Origin: Sinimarinibacterium flocculans
GTDB lineage: Bacteria; Pseudomonadota; Gammaproteobacteria; Nevskiales; Nevskiaceae
DNA length: 64,000 bases
Assembly (NCBI RefSeq): GCF_003201205.1
Contig: NZ_QICN01000002.1
Coordinates: forward strand, 297,780 to 361,779
Reading direction: 5' to 3'
The position numbers and the translations under genes were made by a program. Positions 30,884 through 38,072 of this stretch are shown piece by piece. The notes under the pieces are model-generated. The model did not search any database. It saw only the letters and a list, made by a program, of their open reading frames with translations, and was not told where the DNA came from. Positions within the stretch are counted from its first letter, which is position 1. Each line of letters opens with the position of its first letter.

Positions 30884-31676
30884 GCCTCAGGCTGCCGAAC
30901 GCCGGGTGCAGGCGGCCATTGGTGGCCAGCACCGTACGCGTGTCCAGGCCCAGATCGCGCCCGTCCAGGTCGGTGAAGGTCCCGCCGGCCTCGCGCACGA
31001 TCACCGCCAGCGCGGCGATGTCGAGGATGTTGACGTCCGACTCGACGACCGCGTCGAGCTTGCCGGCCGCCAGCCAGTGGTAGTGCAGAAAATCGCCGTA
31101 GCCGCGGATACGGTGCAGCTGCGGGATCAGCTGGCCGAGCGCCGCCCACTGCGGCGCACGCGCCAACGTCGCGAGATTGCCGGTCGAGAGCGTCGCCTTG
31201 TCCAGGCTGCCGATCTGCGACACCTGCAGGCGCTCGAACTGCGCGGCGGGCGTATCCAGCAGGCCGCGCCACGCGCCTTGCCCTGATTCGGCCCAGAGCA
31301 GTTCGCCCAGCCCCTCGTTCCAGCACGGGGCGCAGGACACGCCGAGCTTCAGTTCGCCGCGATGCATCAGCGCGATCTGGACGGAAAACACGGGATACCC
31401 GCGGACGAAGGCCTTGGTGCCGTCGATCGGATCGACCAGCCACAGGTATTCCGCGTCGGCGTGGTCCTTGCCGGTCTCCTCGCCGAAGAACCCGTAGCCC
31501 GGGAACCGTGCCTGCAGCACCGCCTTGATCGCCTTCTCCGCGGCGACGTCGACCTCGGTCACCGGACTAGCGTCGGCCTTGTATTGCACGTCGAAGTTGC
31601 CGCGGAACGCCTTGCGGATGATGTCGCTGGCGGCATGTGCGGCGTCCAGGGCGGCGGCAAGCGGGGCGGAACTCAT
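30870..31676 (-). CDS. Inositol monophosphatase-family phosphatase (possibly histidinol-phosphatase)
   Basis: The 268-residue Mg-dependent phosphatase has GEETG, LVDPIDGTKAF and DVNILDIAALAVIVREAGG. These are the metal-binding motifs of the inositol monophosphatase superfamily, with Asn-Ile-Leu-Asp in place of the usual Trp-Asp. IDGTKAF and ILDIAAL are reminiscent of HisN-type histidinol-phosphatases, so that role is possible. It is divergent from the B12 riboswitch and overlaps the HAD phosphatase gene tail to tail. Two phosphatases of different folds facing each other is notable but may be chance. Confidence 0.88.
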   Translation of the reverse strand: MSSAPLAAALDAAHAASDIIRKAFRGNFDVQYKADASPVTEVDVAAEKAIKAVLQARFPGYGFFGEETGKDHADAEYLWLVDPIDGTKAFVRGYPVFSVQIALMHRGELKLGVSCAPCWNEGLGELLWAESGQGAWRGLLDTPAAQFERLQVSQIGSLDKATLSTGNLATLARAPQWAALGQLIPQLHRIRGYGDFLHYHWLAAGKLDAVVESDVNILDIAALAVIVREAGGTFTDLDGRDLGLDTRTVLATNGRLHPAFGSLRLSAG

Positions 31677-31719
31677 GGCGATACGGCAAACGGATGAACG
31701 GGCGCGGCATCTTACCGGG

Positions 31720-31725
31720 TACACT
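31720..31725 (+). promoter_or_regulatory. Possible -10 element for the riboswitch transcript
   Basis: TACACT lies seven bases before the first paired base of the riboswitch aptamer. No convincing -35 is seen. Confidence 0.4.
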
Positions 31726-31732
31726 GTCGGCC

Positions 31733-31899
31733 GCGCAGGTGCCGCGGCTCGAAGGCCGCGGTGAAACGGGAAGTCCGTGAAATCCGGACGCTGCCCCCGC
31801 AACGGTAACTGGCAACACACGCGGCGAACGCCACTGGCCCCACAGGGCCGGGAAGGCCAAGCCTCACGACGAGCCAGGAGCCCGGAGACCGGCCTGCGC
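31733..31899 (+). promoter_or_regulatory. Cobalamin (AdoCbl) riboswitch
   Basis: The aptamer is clear: closing stem GCGCAG/CTGCGC, GTGAAACGGGAA near 31761, GCTGCCCCCGCAACGGTAA near 31790, and a B12 box AGCCCGGAGACCGGCC at 31879-31894 that fits consensus exactly. It lies 88 bp before btuB and should shut off B12 uptake genes when adenosylcobalamin is plentiful. CCGTGG and CCACGG segments downstream (near 31909 and 31955) could form an expression-platform stem; whether control is at transcription or translation is not resolved. Confidence 0.95.
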
Positions 31900-31986
31900 A
31901 TCAGGTAGCCGTGGTCGCGGTGGGCGACTGTGCGGTTGGCGAAGCCATACCGGCCACGGACGTTTTCTGCTCGCGCGGAGTCTGGC

Positions 31987-33882
31987 TTGCCGGTCATCGA
32001 TCGCCCGTCCTCCATCGGTTCGTGCTGCGCCGCGGTACTGGCGCTGCTGGCGTCTGCGCCCGGCTGCGCGGCCGGAACCGAGCTGTCGCCGGTGATCGTC
32101 GACGGCGAGCGCGCATCGCTGGACGGCAGCGGCGCGACGATCCGGGTCGACGTCGATCCGCTGTCGGCCATCGATCTGGCGGAACTGCTGGCGGGACTGC
32201 CCGGCGTCCAGGTGCGCAGCGCCGGCGGCCTGGGCAGCTACAGCGAAGCCGGACTGCGCGGCAGCAACGGGCGGCAGGTACGGGTGCTGCTCGACGGGCT
32301 GCCGCTGGACACCGGCGGCGGCGAAGCCAGCTCGCTGTCCCTGGTCAGTCCCTTGCTGCTCTCGTCCGTCGAGGTGCACAAGGGCAGGGTCCCGGTCGGC
32401 ATCGGCAGTGGCTTGGCCGGCACCATCAATCTGCGCAGCCGGACCACATTGCCGGCGCCACTGGCGGCGCAGGCCCGCCTCGGCAGCTTCGGCGAACGTC
32501 AGGTCCACGCGGCGGCTCAACTGGCCGATCCGGTCCAGTTCGCCGCCGGCACGCGCGAAGCGGACAACGACTTCACCTACCGCAACACCTTCGGCGCCTT
32601 CGACCCGGCCGACCCGGAGCGCAACCGGCACGAGCACCGTCGCAACGCCGGCACCCGGCAGCACTACGCCTGGCTGCGTTACGCGGGCCCGATGCAGCTC
32701 ACGGCCCATGCGGTCGACGACACACAGGAGCTGCCCACCCGGCTCAACGCGGAAGGCACTGCCGCGCGACTGCAGACACAGTCGCTCGCGCTGGCGCTGT
32801 CCAGCCCGCCGGGCGCCGACTGGCGCACAAGCCTGTCGCACCGGCACACCCGCGAACGCTTTCGCGACCCGGTCAGCGAACTGGGGCTGCAGGCGCAGGA
32901 CACGCGCGACGACACACGCCGCAGCGCGCTGAGCGTGAACGGCACCGTCGGGCGCCTCGACGCCGCCGCGCGCATCGAGCACGAGGACTATCGCTCGCGG
33001 GATGCACTCGACGGCGGCGCCGCGATCGACGCGGAGCGCCTGGCTGCGGAAACCGGGCTGCAGTGGCAAAGCGCCACGCCGTGGCAACTGGACGCCAGTC
33101 TGCAGCTCGGCTGGTCGCGCGACCGCCACGACGGCGACCGCCCGGCGCACTGGCGCATCGAACCGGCGGTCGGGCTGAGCCGCCGCTTCGATGCCTGCCG
33201 CATCGCGGCCAATCTCGGCCACCGCGAGCGGCTACCGACGTTCTTCGAACGCTACGGCGATCGCGGCCTGTTCAAGGGCAACCCCGAGCTCTCGCCGGAG
33301 CGCGCCGCCTACGCCGACCTCGGGACGCGATGTCTGCTCGCGAACGTCGACATGGAGCTCACCGCCTTCGGACAGGACCTGCACGACGCCATCAGCCCGA
33401 CCTACAACGGCCAGGGGATCGGCCGCTCGGTGAACACCGAGCGCGCGCTGATCTACGGCATCGAGTTCGGCGCGGGCCGCAGCTGGAACGGCTGGGACTG
33501 GCATCTGGGCGGCACCTGGCAGCAGACCGAAGACCGCAGCGCCGTACGCGCCAGTCGCGGCAAACAGCTTCCGGGGCGTTACGAGCAGCAGCTCGATACG
33601 CGCCTGTCGTACGGCTGGCCGACGCTGCGCCTGCAGTACGCCTTCCGCTACGAGGCCGGCCAGTACTACGACAGCGCCAACCTGCTCGAAGCCGAGCCCC
33701 TGCGACGCCACGATCTCGCCGCGTTCGGCAGCGTCGGCGCGCTCGGCTGGACGCTGCAGTGGCTCAACCTGCGCGACGACAACGCCGAGCAGTTCAACGG
33801 ATTCCCGACACCCGGCCGCCGATGGCTGCTGTCGCTGACCTGGCCGGCGACGGCCGTTTCTTCACCTCGGAGTTCACCATGA
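31987..33882 (+). CDS. btuB: TonB-dependent vitamin B12 receptor BtuB
   Basis: The protein is 631 residues with an N-terminal signal peptide ending near APGCAA. A plug domain follows (LAELLAGLPGVQVRS, LRGSNGRQVRVLLDG, GLAGTINLRS), then a ~22-strand barrel with aromatic-rich strands. SPVIVDG after the signal could be the TonB box. Riboswitch control and the adjacent adenosyltransferase support cobalamin as substrate. The TTG at 31987 is chosen because GGAG lies six bases upstream; an in-frame GTG at 31930 is the alternative. The last strand (LLSLTW) is followed by an 11-residue tail, unlike the usual terminal aromatic, and the stop overlaps the next ATG. Confidence 0.92.
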   Translation: MPVIDRPSSIGSCCAAVLALLASAPGCAAGTELSPVIVDGERASLDGSGATIRVDVDPLSAIDLAELLAGLPGVQVRSAGGLGSYSEAGLRGSNGRQVRVLLDGLPLDTGGGEASSLSLVSPLLLSSVEVHKGRVPVGIGSGLAGTINLRSRTTLPAPLAAQARLGSFGERQVHAAAQLADPVQFAAGTREADNDFTYRNTFGAFDPADPERNRHEHRRNAGTRQHYAWLRYAGPMQLTAHAVDDTQELPTRLNAEGTAARLQTQSLALALSSPPGADWRTSLSHRHTRERFRDPVSELGLQAQDTRDDTRRSALSVNGTVGRLDAAARIEHEDYRSRDALDGGAAIDAERLAAETGLQWQSATPWQLDASLQLGWSRDRHDGDRPAHWRIEPAVGLSRRFDACRIAANLGHRERLPTFFERYGDRGLFKGNPELSPERAAYADLGTRCLLANVDMELTAFGQDLHDAISPTYNGQGIGRSVNTERALIYGIEFGAGRSWNGWDWHLGGTWQQTEDRSAVRASRGKQLPGRYEQQLDTRLSYGWPTLRLQYAFRYEAGQYYDSANLLEAEPLRRHDLAAFGSVGALGWTLQWLNLRDDNAEQFNGFPTPGRRWLLSLTWPATAVSSPRSSP

Positions 33883-35027
33883 CGCTACGCAAGACGCTCT
33901 GGCTGCTGCCGCTCGCAGTCGCCGCCTGCTCGGACAACGACAACGCCGCTCCGCCGCCGTTCAAGGACCTGGCCGTCGTCGCCGCGCGGGCACCGGACTA
34001 CAGCAGCGGCGCCGTCTCGCTGATCGACCAGCAGCCCCCGTATGCAGCGACCAACAACCTCGCGCCGACCACGTCCGACATCGTCGTGCGCAGCGGCGGC
34101 GACCACTACTTCCTGATCGAGCGTTTCGGCTCCGACCGCATCAAGCGCTTCGACCCGGAAAACCCGCAGACTCCGGCCTACACCTACTCCACGCAGGACG
34201 CCGGCGACACCCAGAGCAGCAACCCCTATGACCTGATCTCCGCAGCCGCGGACAAGGCCTACCTGCTGCGCTACGGATCGGGCAGCCTTTGGATCGTCGA
34301 TCCATCGGCCACGGACGAAGCCTCGTTCAAGATCGGCGAGATCGACCTGTCGGCGCTCGACGACGACGGCATCCCCGAGATGAGCGCCGCGATCCTTCGC
34401 GGCAGTCGCCTCTACGTGGCATTGCAGCGCCTCGAGAACTTTGCCGCCACCCGGTCCGGGCAACTCGCCGTCATCGACGTGGCGACGGACACACTGGTCG
34501 ACACCATCGACCTGCCCGTGCGCAGCCCTTCGCGCCTGCTCGCCGATCCGGAAGGCGAGCGCCTGTTCGTCGTTGCCGACGGCGGTTTCGACGGCAGCTT
34601 CGCACCGCTCTACGAAGGCGGCATCGCCGTCGTGGACACGGCCGAGAGCGAGGCCACGCTGCTGATCGACGACGGTACGCCCGAGGATGCGCCCTATGGC
34701 CAGATCGCCGACGCGGTCGTCGTCGACGCACAGCGTGGCTATTTCATCGGCAGCGCCGGCTTCGGCGACGACCAGACGCTGTATCGCTTCGATCCGGACG
34801 CGCCGGCGACGCCGGTCGTGGTCGCGGGGCTCGCCGGCGTCGGCCTGAGCAGCCTCGCCGTCGATGTCCAAGGCCAGGTCTGGGTCGGCCGCAGCGAAAG
34901 CGCCGCCCCCGGTGTCACGGTGCTCGGCTTCGCCGCCGGCGCCGAGACAGTGCTAGCGCCACTCGTCGACACGGTTCTCACGCCGATCAACATCGACTTC
35001 GTCACCGTCGCCGAAGTCGCCCGCTGA
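33879..35027 (+). CDS. Beta-propeller lipoprotein linked to B12 uptake
   Basis: The 382-residue protein has a lipoprotein signal with AVAAC giving a lipidated Cys followed by Ser-Asp-Asn. The mature part consists of ~50-residue blade-like repeats with motifs such as GQLAVIDVATDTLVDTIDLP and DPEGERLFVVADGG, a YncE/DUF5074-style beta-propeller. Its ATG overlaps the btuB stop (ATGA) and has CGGAG upstream, so it is translationally coupled to btuB. In Bacteroides, surface propeller lipoprotein BtuG caps BtuB and captures B12. A similar job here is inference from fold, lipidation and coupling, not from close sequence identity. Confidence 0.85.
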   Translation: MTLRKTLWLLPLAVAACSDNDNAAPPPFKDLAVVAARAPDYSSGAVSLIDQQPPYAATNNLAPTTSDIVVRSGGDHYFLIERFGSDRIKRFDPENPQTPAYTYSTQDAGDTQSSNPYDLISAAADKAYLLRYGSGSLWIVDPSATDEASFKIGEIDLSALDDDGIPEMSAAILRGSRLYVALQRLENFAATRSGQLAVIDVATDTLVDTIDLPVRSPSRLLADPEGERLFVVADGGFDGSFAPLYEGGIAVVDTAESEATLLIDDGTPEDAPYGQIADAVVVDAQRGYFIGSAGFGDDQTLYRFDPDAPATPVVVAGLAGVGLSSLAVDVQGQVWVGRSESAAPGVTVLGFAAGAETVLAPLVDTVLTPINIDFVTVAEVAR

Positions 35028-35107
35028 GCGATGCGGGCGGGCGCCGGCCACGGCGCCCGCCCGCTGCTGCCGTTACGCTTGCACACCTGCACCTGCCGGA
35101 ACACTTC

Positions 35108-35653
35108 ATGGGACACCGACTCAGCAAGATCGCGACACGCACCGGCGACTCCGGCACCTCGGGCCTGGCCACCGGCGAGCGCCTGCCGAAGACCGATTCG
35201 CGCTTCGCCGCGATGGGCGATCTCGACGAACTCAACAGCACCATCGGCGTGCTGCTGGCGCTGTCGCCGCCGGCGCGCTTCGCCGAGCCCCTGCGCGAGA
35301 TCCAGCATCGCCTGTTCGATATCGGCGGCGAGATCGCGATGCCCGGCTATCCCGTCATCGGCGACGAGCAGGCCGCCGCACTCGACGCCTGGCTCGAGGC
35401 GTTCAACGCCGACCTGCCGCCGCTCAAGGAGTTCGTGCTGCCCGGCGGCGGGCCCCTGGGCGCGCAGGCGCATCTGGCCCGTGCCGTCGCGCGCCGCGCC
35501 GAGCGTGCGCTATGGCGCACCCACGAAACGTCGCCGGTGAACGCCGCATCGCTGCGCTACCTCAACCGCCTGTCGGACCTGCTGTTCGTCATCGCGCGAC
35601 ACCTGGCCCGTGCCCACGGCGGCGAGGTCACCTGGGCGAGGGTGTCGGCCTAG
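35108..35653 (+). CDS. Cob(I)alamin adenosyltransferase, PduO type
   Basis: The 181-residue enzyme begins MGHRLSKIATRTGDSGTSGL, the ATP-binding N-terminus of PduO-type adenosyltransferases. It continues GDLDELNSTIG, and the C-terminal RAVARRAERALW and LNRLSDLLFVIAR segments carry the conserved Arg and Asp. It transfers adenosyl from ATP to cob(I)alamin to give coenzyme B12. It is the third gene after the riboswitch. Its last 26 bp overlap the 3' end of the convergent btuF gene. Confidence 0.95.
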   Translation: MGHRLSKIATRTGDSGTSGLATGERLPKTDSRFAAMGDLDELNSTIGVLLALSPPARFAEPLREIQHRLFDIGGEIAMPGYPVIGDEQAAALDAWLEAFNADLPPLKEFVLPGGGPLGAQAHLARAVARRAERALWRTHETSPVNAASLRYLNRLSDLLFVIARHLARAHGGEVTWARVSA

Positions 35654-36494
35654 GCGCGTCCGCGGCAGCGTCCTTCGCAGCCGCGAGCGCACGCACGCGG
35701 TCCAGTCCTTCACACAGCTCCGCGATGCCGTCGAGCATGCGTGGCGACTGCCGCGTCAGCGTGTTGCCGTCGACGACGACGCGTCGACGGGGATCGGACG
35801 GCGGCAGTCGCGGCAGCCGTGCCCAGTAGTCGGCAATGGCGGCAGGGTCCTCCTGCTGCGAGTGCACGACGACATCGGGTCGGGCCGCGATCACCGCCTC
35901 ACGGCCGACGGCCGCAGCCAGCGCCGGCAAGTCGGCGAAAACGTTCCTGGCGCCGCACAGCTCGAGCGCTTCGTGAATCGGGCTGCGACGGTTCACGCTG
36001 AACGCCGGCGCCGTCTCGGTCTGGTAGAAGGCGCGCAGCGGCGCGCGGTCACGGTAGCGCTCGCGCAGGGCCTGGAGCCGCGCGCGAAAATCATCGACGG
36101 CCTGCGCGGTACCCGGTGCGCCGATGTGCACACCGACCCGTTCGAGCGCGACGCCAATGCCATCCAGATCGCGGATCGCAACCGTCTCGACCGCGAGACC
36201 GAGACCACGCAAACGCTCGACGGTCGCAGCCGGCGTACCGCCGTCCCAGGCCAGCACCAGGTCGGGCTGCAAGCGCAGCAGGGCTTCGAGGTTGACGCTG
36301 AACGCGTCGCCGACGCGCGGCAGCGCCGCAGCCTGTTCGGGGGCGTCGGTGTAGGCAACCACGCCGACGAGCCGTGGACAGGCACCGACGGCGCAGGCCA
36401 GTTCCGCGAGGTGCGGTGCCAGCGCCACGACACGCTCGGCAGCGGCCGTGGCACCGGCGTACAGCGCCAGCATCAAGGCGAAGACACGGCGCAT
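35628..36494 (-). CDS. btuF: Periplasmic cobalamin-binding protein, BtuF-like
   Basis: The 288-residue protein has a signal peptide (1-19) and a class III binding-protein fold. APHLAELACAVGA and ALLRLQPDLVLAWDGG are the family blocks, followed by the long linking helix and a second lobe. The context (btuB, adenosyltransferase, riboswitch nearby) favours corrinoid over siderophore. No BtuC or BtuD is in the window. The ATG overlaps the ampE stop as TGATG, so it is coupled to ampE, and the 3' end overlaps the adenosyltransferase gene. Confidence 0.9.
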   Translation of the reverse strand: MRRVFALMLALYAGATAAAERVVALAPHLAELACAVGACPRLVGVVAYTDAPEQAAALPRVGDAFSVNLEALLRLQPDLVLAWDGGTPAATVERLRGLGLAVETVAIRDLDGIGVALERVGVHIGAPGTAQAVDDFRARLQALRERYRDRAPLRAFYQTETAPAFSVNRRSPIHEALELCGARNVFADLPALAAAVGREAVIAARPDVVVHSQQEDPAAIADYWARLPRLPPSDPRRRVVVDGNTLTRQSPRMLDGIAELCEGLDRVRALAAAKDAAADAPRPTPSPR

Positions 36495-37363
36495 CAGAGC
36501 AGCTGTCCGGTCGTCGTCAGTGCGAATCCGGCCAGCATGATCAGCAGCGCCCGCCACTGCATGCGCAGCACCTCGGTCAGCAGGGCTTCGAGGCTCGCCG
36601 GCACGACCGCGCCGCCCTGCTCCTCCGCACCGAGCGAAGCCGACGGCACTTCGGCGAGCACCGCCCAGGTCTGTGTCCGCCAACCGTGTTCGGGTTCGGG
36701 CTCGCGCCAGAGCTGACGCCAGGCCGCCAGGGCATCGTCGAGACTGCCGGCGAGGCCGTAGACCAGCGCCGTCACCCGCGCAGGCAGCCAGGCCAGCACC
36801 GCATGCAGCCAGTCTGCTGCGCGCAACGCCGGCGAATCGGGCGCAGTCTCGTCGAGCAGGCGCGGCAGGCGGCTGACCAGACGATAGAGCACGGCGCCCG
36901 CCGGCCCGAGCGCGAAGAACCACAGCAGCACGCCGAACAGCTTCTCGTGCGACTGCACGAACAGCGCGCCGACCAGCGAGCGATGGGTCTCGCCCGGTTG
37001 CGCCCCCCGCTGCAGGGCACGCGCGAGCTGCGCCGCCCGCTCGGCATCGCCCTCGGCCCGGGCCTGCAGCAGGTCGTGCACGTCCTCGGCGAGATCGCGC
37101 GGCCCCAGGCACAGCAGCAACACGGCCGCAGACAGCAGCAGCCGCACGATCGGACCTTCGATGAGCCCGAAGCCCCACCACACCAAGACCGCCGGCGGCA
37201 CGACGATGAGCACCGGCAACGCCAGCGAGCGCCACAGACGCTGCGGCGCGAGCGCATGCAGCCCGCGCATCACCGCGAGAAACAGGACCGGCCGCCCCCA
37301 GCCGGGCAGATGCCCGAGCAGGCGTTCGAGCAACAGGGCCAGCAGTATGCCGATCAGCGTCAT
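36494..37363 (-). CDS. ampE: AmpE-like membrane protein
   Basis: The 289-residue protein starts MTLIGILLALLLERLLGHLPGW as AmpE does. It has about four hydrophobic helices and the HRSLVGALFVQSHEKLFGVLLWFFALGPAGA region, with DWLHAVLAWLPARVTALVYGLAG near the middle. AmpE belongs with CobD/CbiB at superfamily level, but the CobD motifs (GDP and HPV near the N-terminus) are missing, and ampD lies directly upstream, so AmpE is the better call. Its role in beta-lactamase signalling or wall recycling is unclear. GGGGGCG precedes the ATG. The stop overlaps the btuF start. Confidence 0.88.
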   Translation of the reverse strand: MTLIGILLALLLERLLGHLPGWGRPVLFLAVMRGLHALAPQRLWRSLALPVLIVVPPAVLVWWGFGLIEGPIVRLLLSAAVLLLCLGPRDLAEDVHDLLQARAEGDAERAAQLARALQRGAQPGETHRSLVGALFVQSHEKLFGVLLWFFALGPAGAVLYRLVSRLPRLLDETAPDSPALRAADWLHAVLAWLPARVTALVYGLAGSLDDALAAWRQLWREPEPEHGWRTQTWAVLAEVPSASLGAEEQGGAVVPASLEALLTEVLRMQWRALLIMLAGFALTTTGQLL

Positions 37364-37452
37364 CGTCGCCCCCGGCGGACGCAATCCGCTCTGCCGGCAC
37401 TCGCCGGAATCTGTCGGGCCGATCTGTGGCGCGTTCGGAACATGGCGATACT

Positions 37453-38034
37453 CTAGGCGATCAGGGCCCGCAGCCGCTGCCAGTCGAAAGACGGGCCGGG
37501 GTCCGTCTTGCGGCCCGGCGCAATGTCGCTGTGTCCGACGATGCGCTGCGGGACAATCGCGGGATACCGCTGCCGGATCGCGGCGATCACCCGCGCCAGC
37601 CGTCGGTACTGTCGTTGCGTGTACGCCCGCGTGTCGGTGCCTTCGAGCTCGATGCCGATCGAAAAATCGTTGCAGCGCTCGCGCCCGTCGAAGCGCGAAA
37701 CCCCGGCATGCCAGGCGCGGCGTTCGAACGGAACGTACTGCGTGACGCGGCCGTCGCGGCGGATCAGCAGATGCGCGGACACGCGCAGCGCCGCCACCTC
37801 GGCAAAGGCGGGATGCTCGTCCGGGTCGAGCGTGTTGCAGAACAGGGCGTCGATGCCCGGGCCGCCGAAGGTGCCCGGCGGCATCGAGATGCCGTGAATG
37901 ACGAGCAGGCTGACGGACTCGCCCGGCGGGCGGTCGTCGCAGTTCGGCGAGGGCAGGCGGCGCGCACCGGCAAGCCAGCCGTCGGCGCTCACCCGCGGGG
38001 AACCTTTGCCGGCTGCGCGCGTCTGTGCACTCAT
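37453..38034 (-). CDS. ampD: 1,6-anhydro-N-acetylmuramyl-L-alanine amidase AmpD
   Basis: The 193-residue cytosolic zinc amidase has ligands His47 in LVIHGIS, His168 in VGHSD and Asp178 in RKTDPG, plus RRAWHAG and SIGIELEG. It cuts the peptide from anhydro-muropeptides, removing the AmpR inducer and feeding recycling, in line with anmK elsewhere in the window. It heads the ampD-ampE-btuF run; an 89-bp gap separates it from ampE. No Shine-Dalgarno is evident. Confidence 0.95.
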   Translation of the reverse strand: MSAQTRAAGKGSPRVSADGWLAGARRLPSPNCDDRPPGESVSLLVIHGISMPPGTFGGPGIDALFCNTLDPDEHPAFAEVAALRVSAHLLIRRDGRVTQYVPFERRAWHAGVSRFDGRERCNDFSIGIELEGTDTRAYTQRQYRRLARVIAAIRQRYPAIVPQRIVGHSDIAPGRKTDPGPSFDWQRLRALIA

Positions 38035-38039
38035 GGGCG

Positions 38040-38045
38040 TATAAA
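38040..38045 (+). promoter_or_regulatory. Possible -10 element of the M16 peptidase gene
   Basis: TATAAA lies 28 bp before the start codon in the gap divergent from ampD. No good -35 is present. Confidence 0.35.
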
Positions 38046-38072
38046 AGCGCAGATACCTAGAAAGTGGGGCTC

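Noticed and set aside
32679-33711. Minus-strand frames opposite btuB
   Set aside because: They are antisense to clear receptor sequence and show only Arg/Ser/Ala-rich shadow composition.
31911-33878. Upstream extension of the lipoprotein frame back through btuB
   Set aside because: The frame is open by chance across btuB; the real start is the ATG at 33879 with a ribosome site and a lipoprotein signal.
36494-37363. CobD/CbiB (adenosylcobinamide-phosphate synthase) instead of AmpE
   Set aside because: The location beside btuF is tempting, but CobD N-terminal motifs are missing, the N-terminus matches AmpE, and ampD is adjacent.
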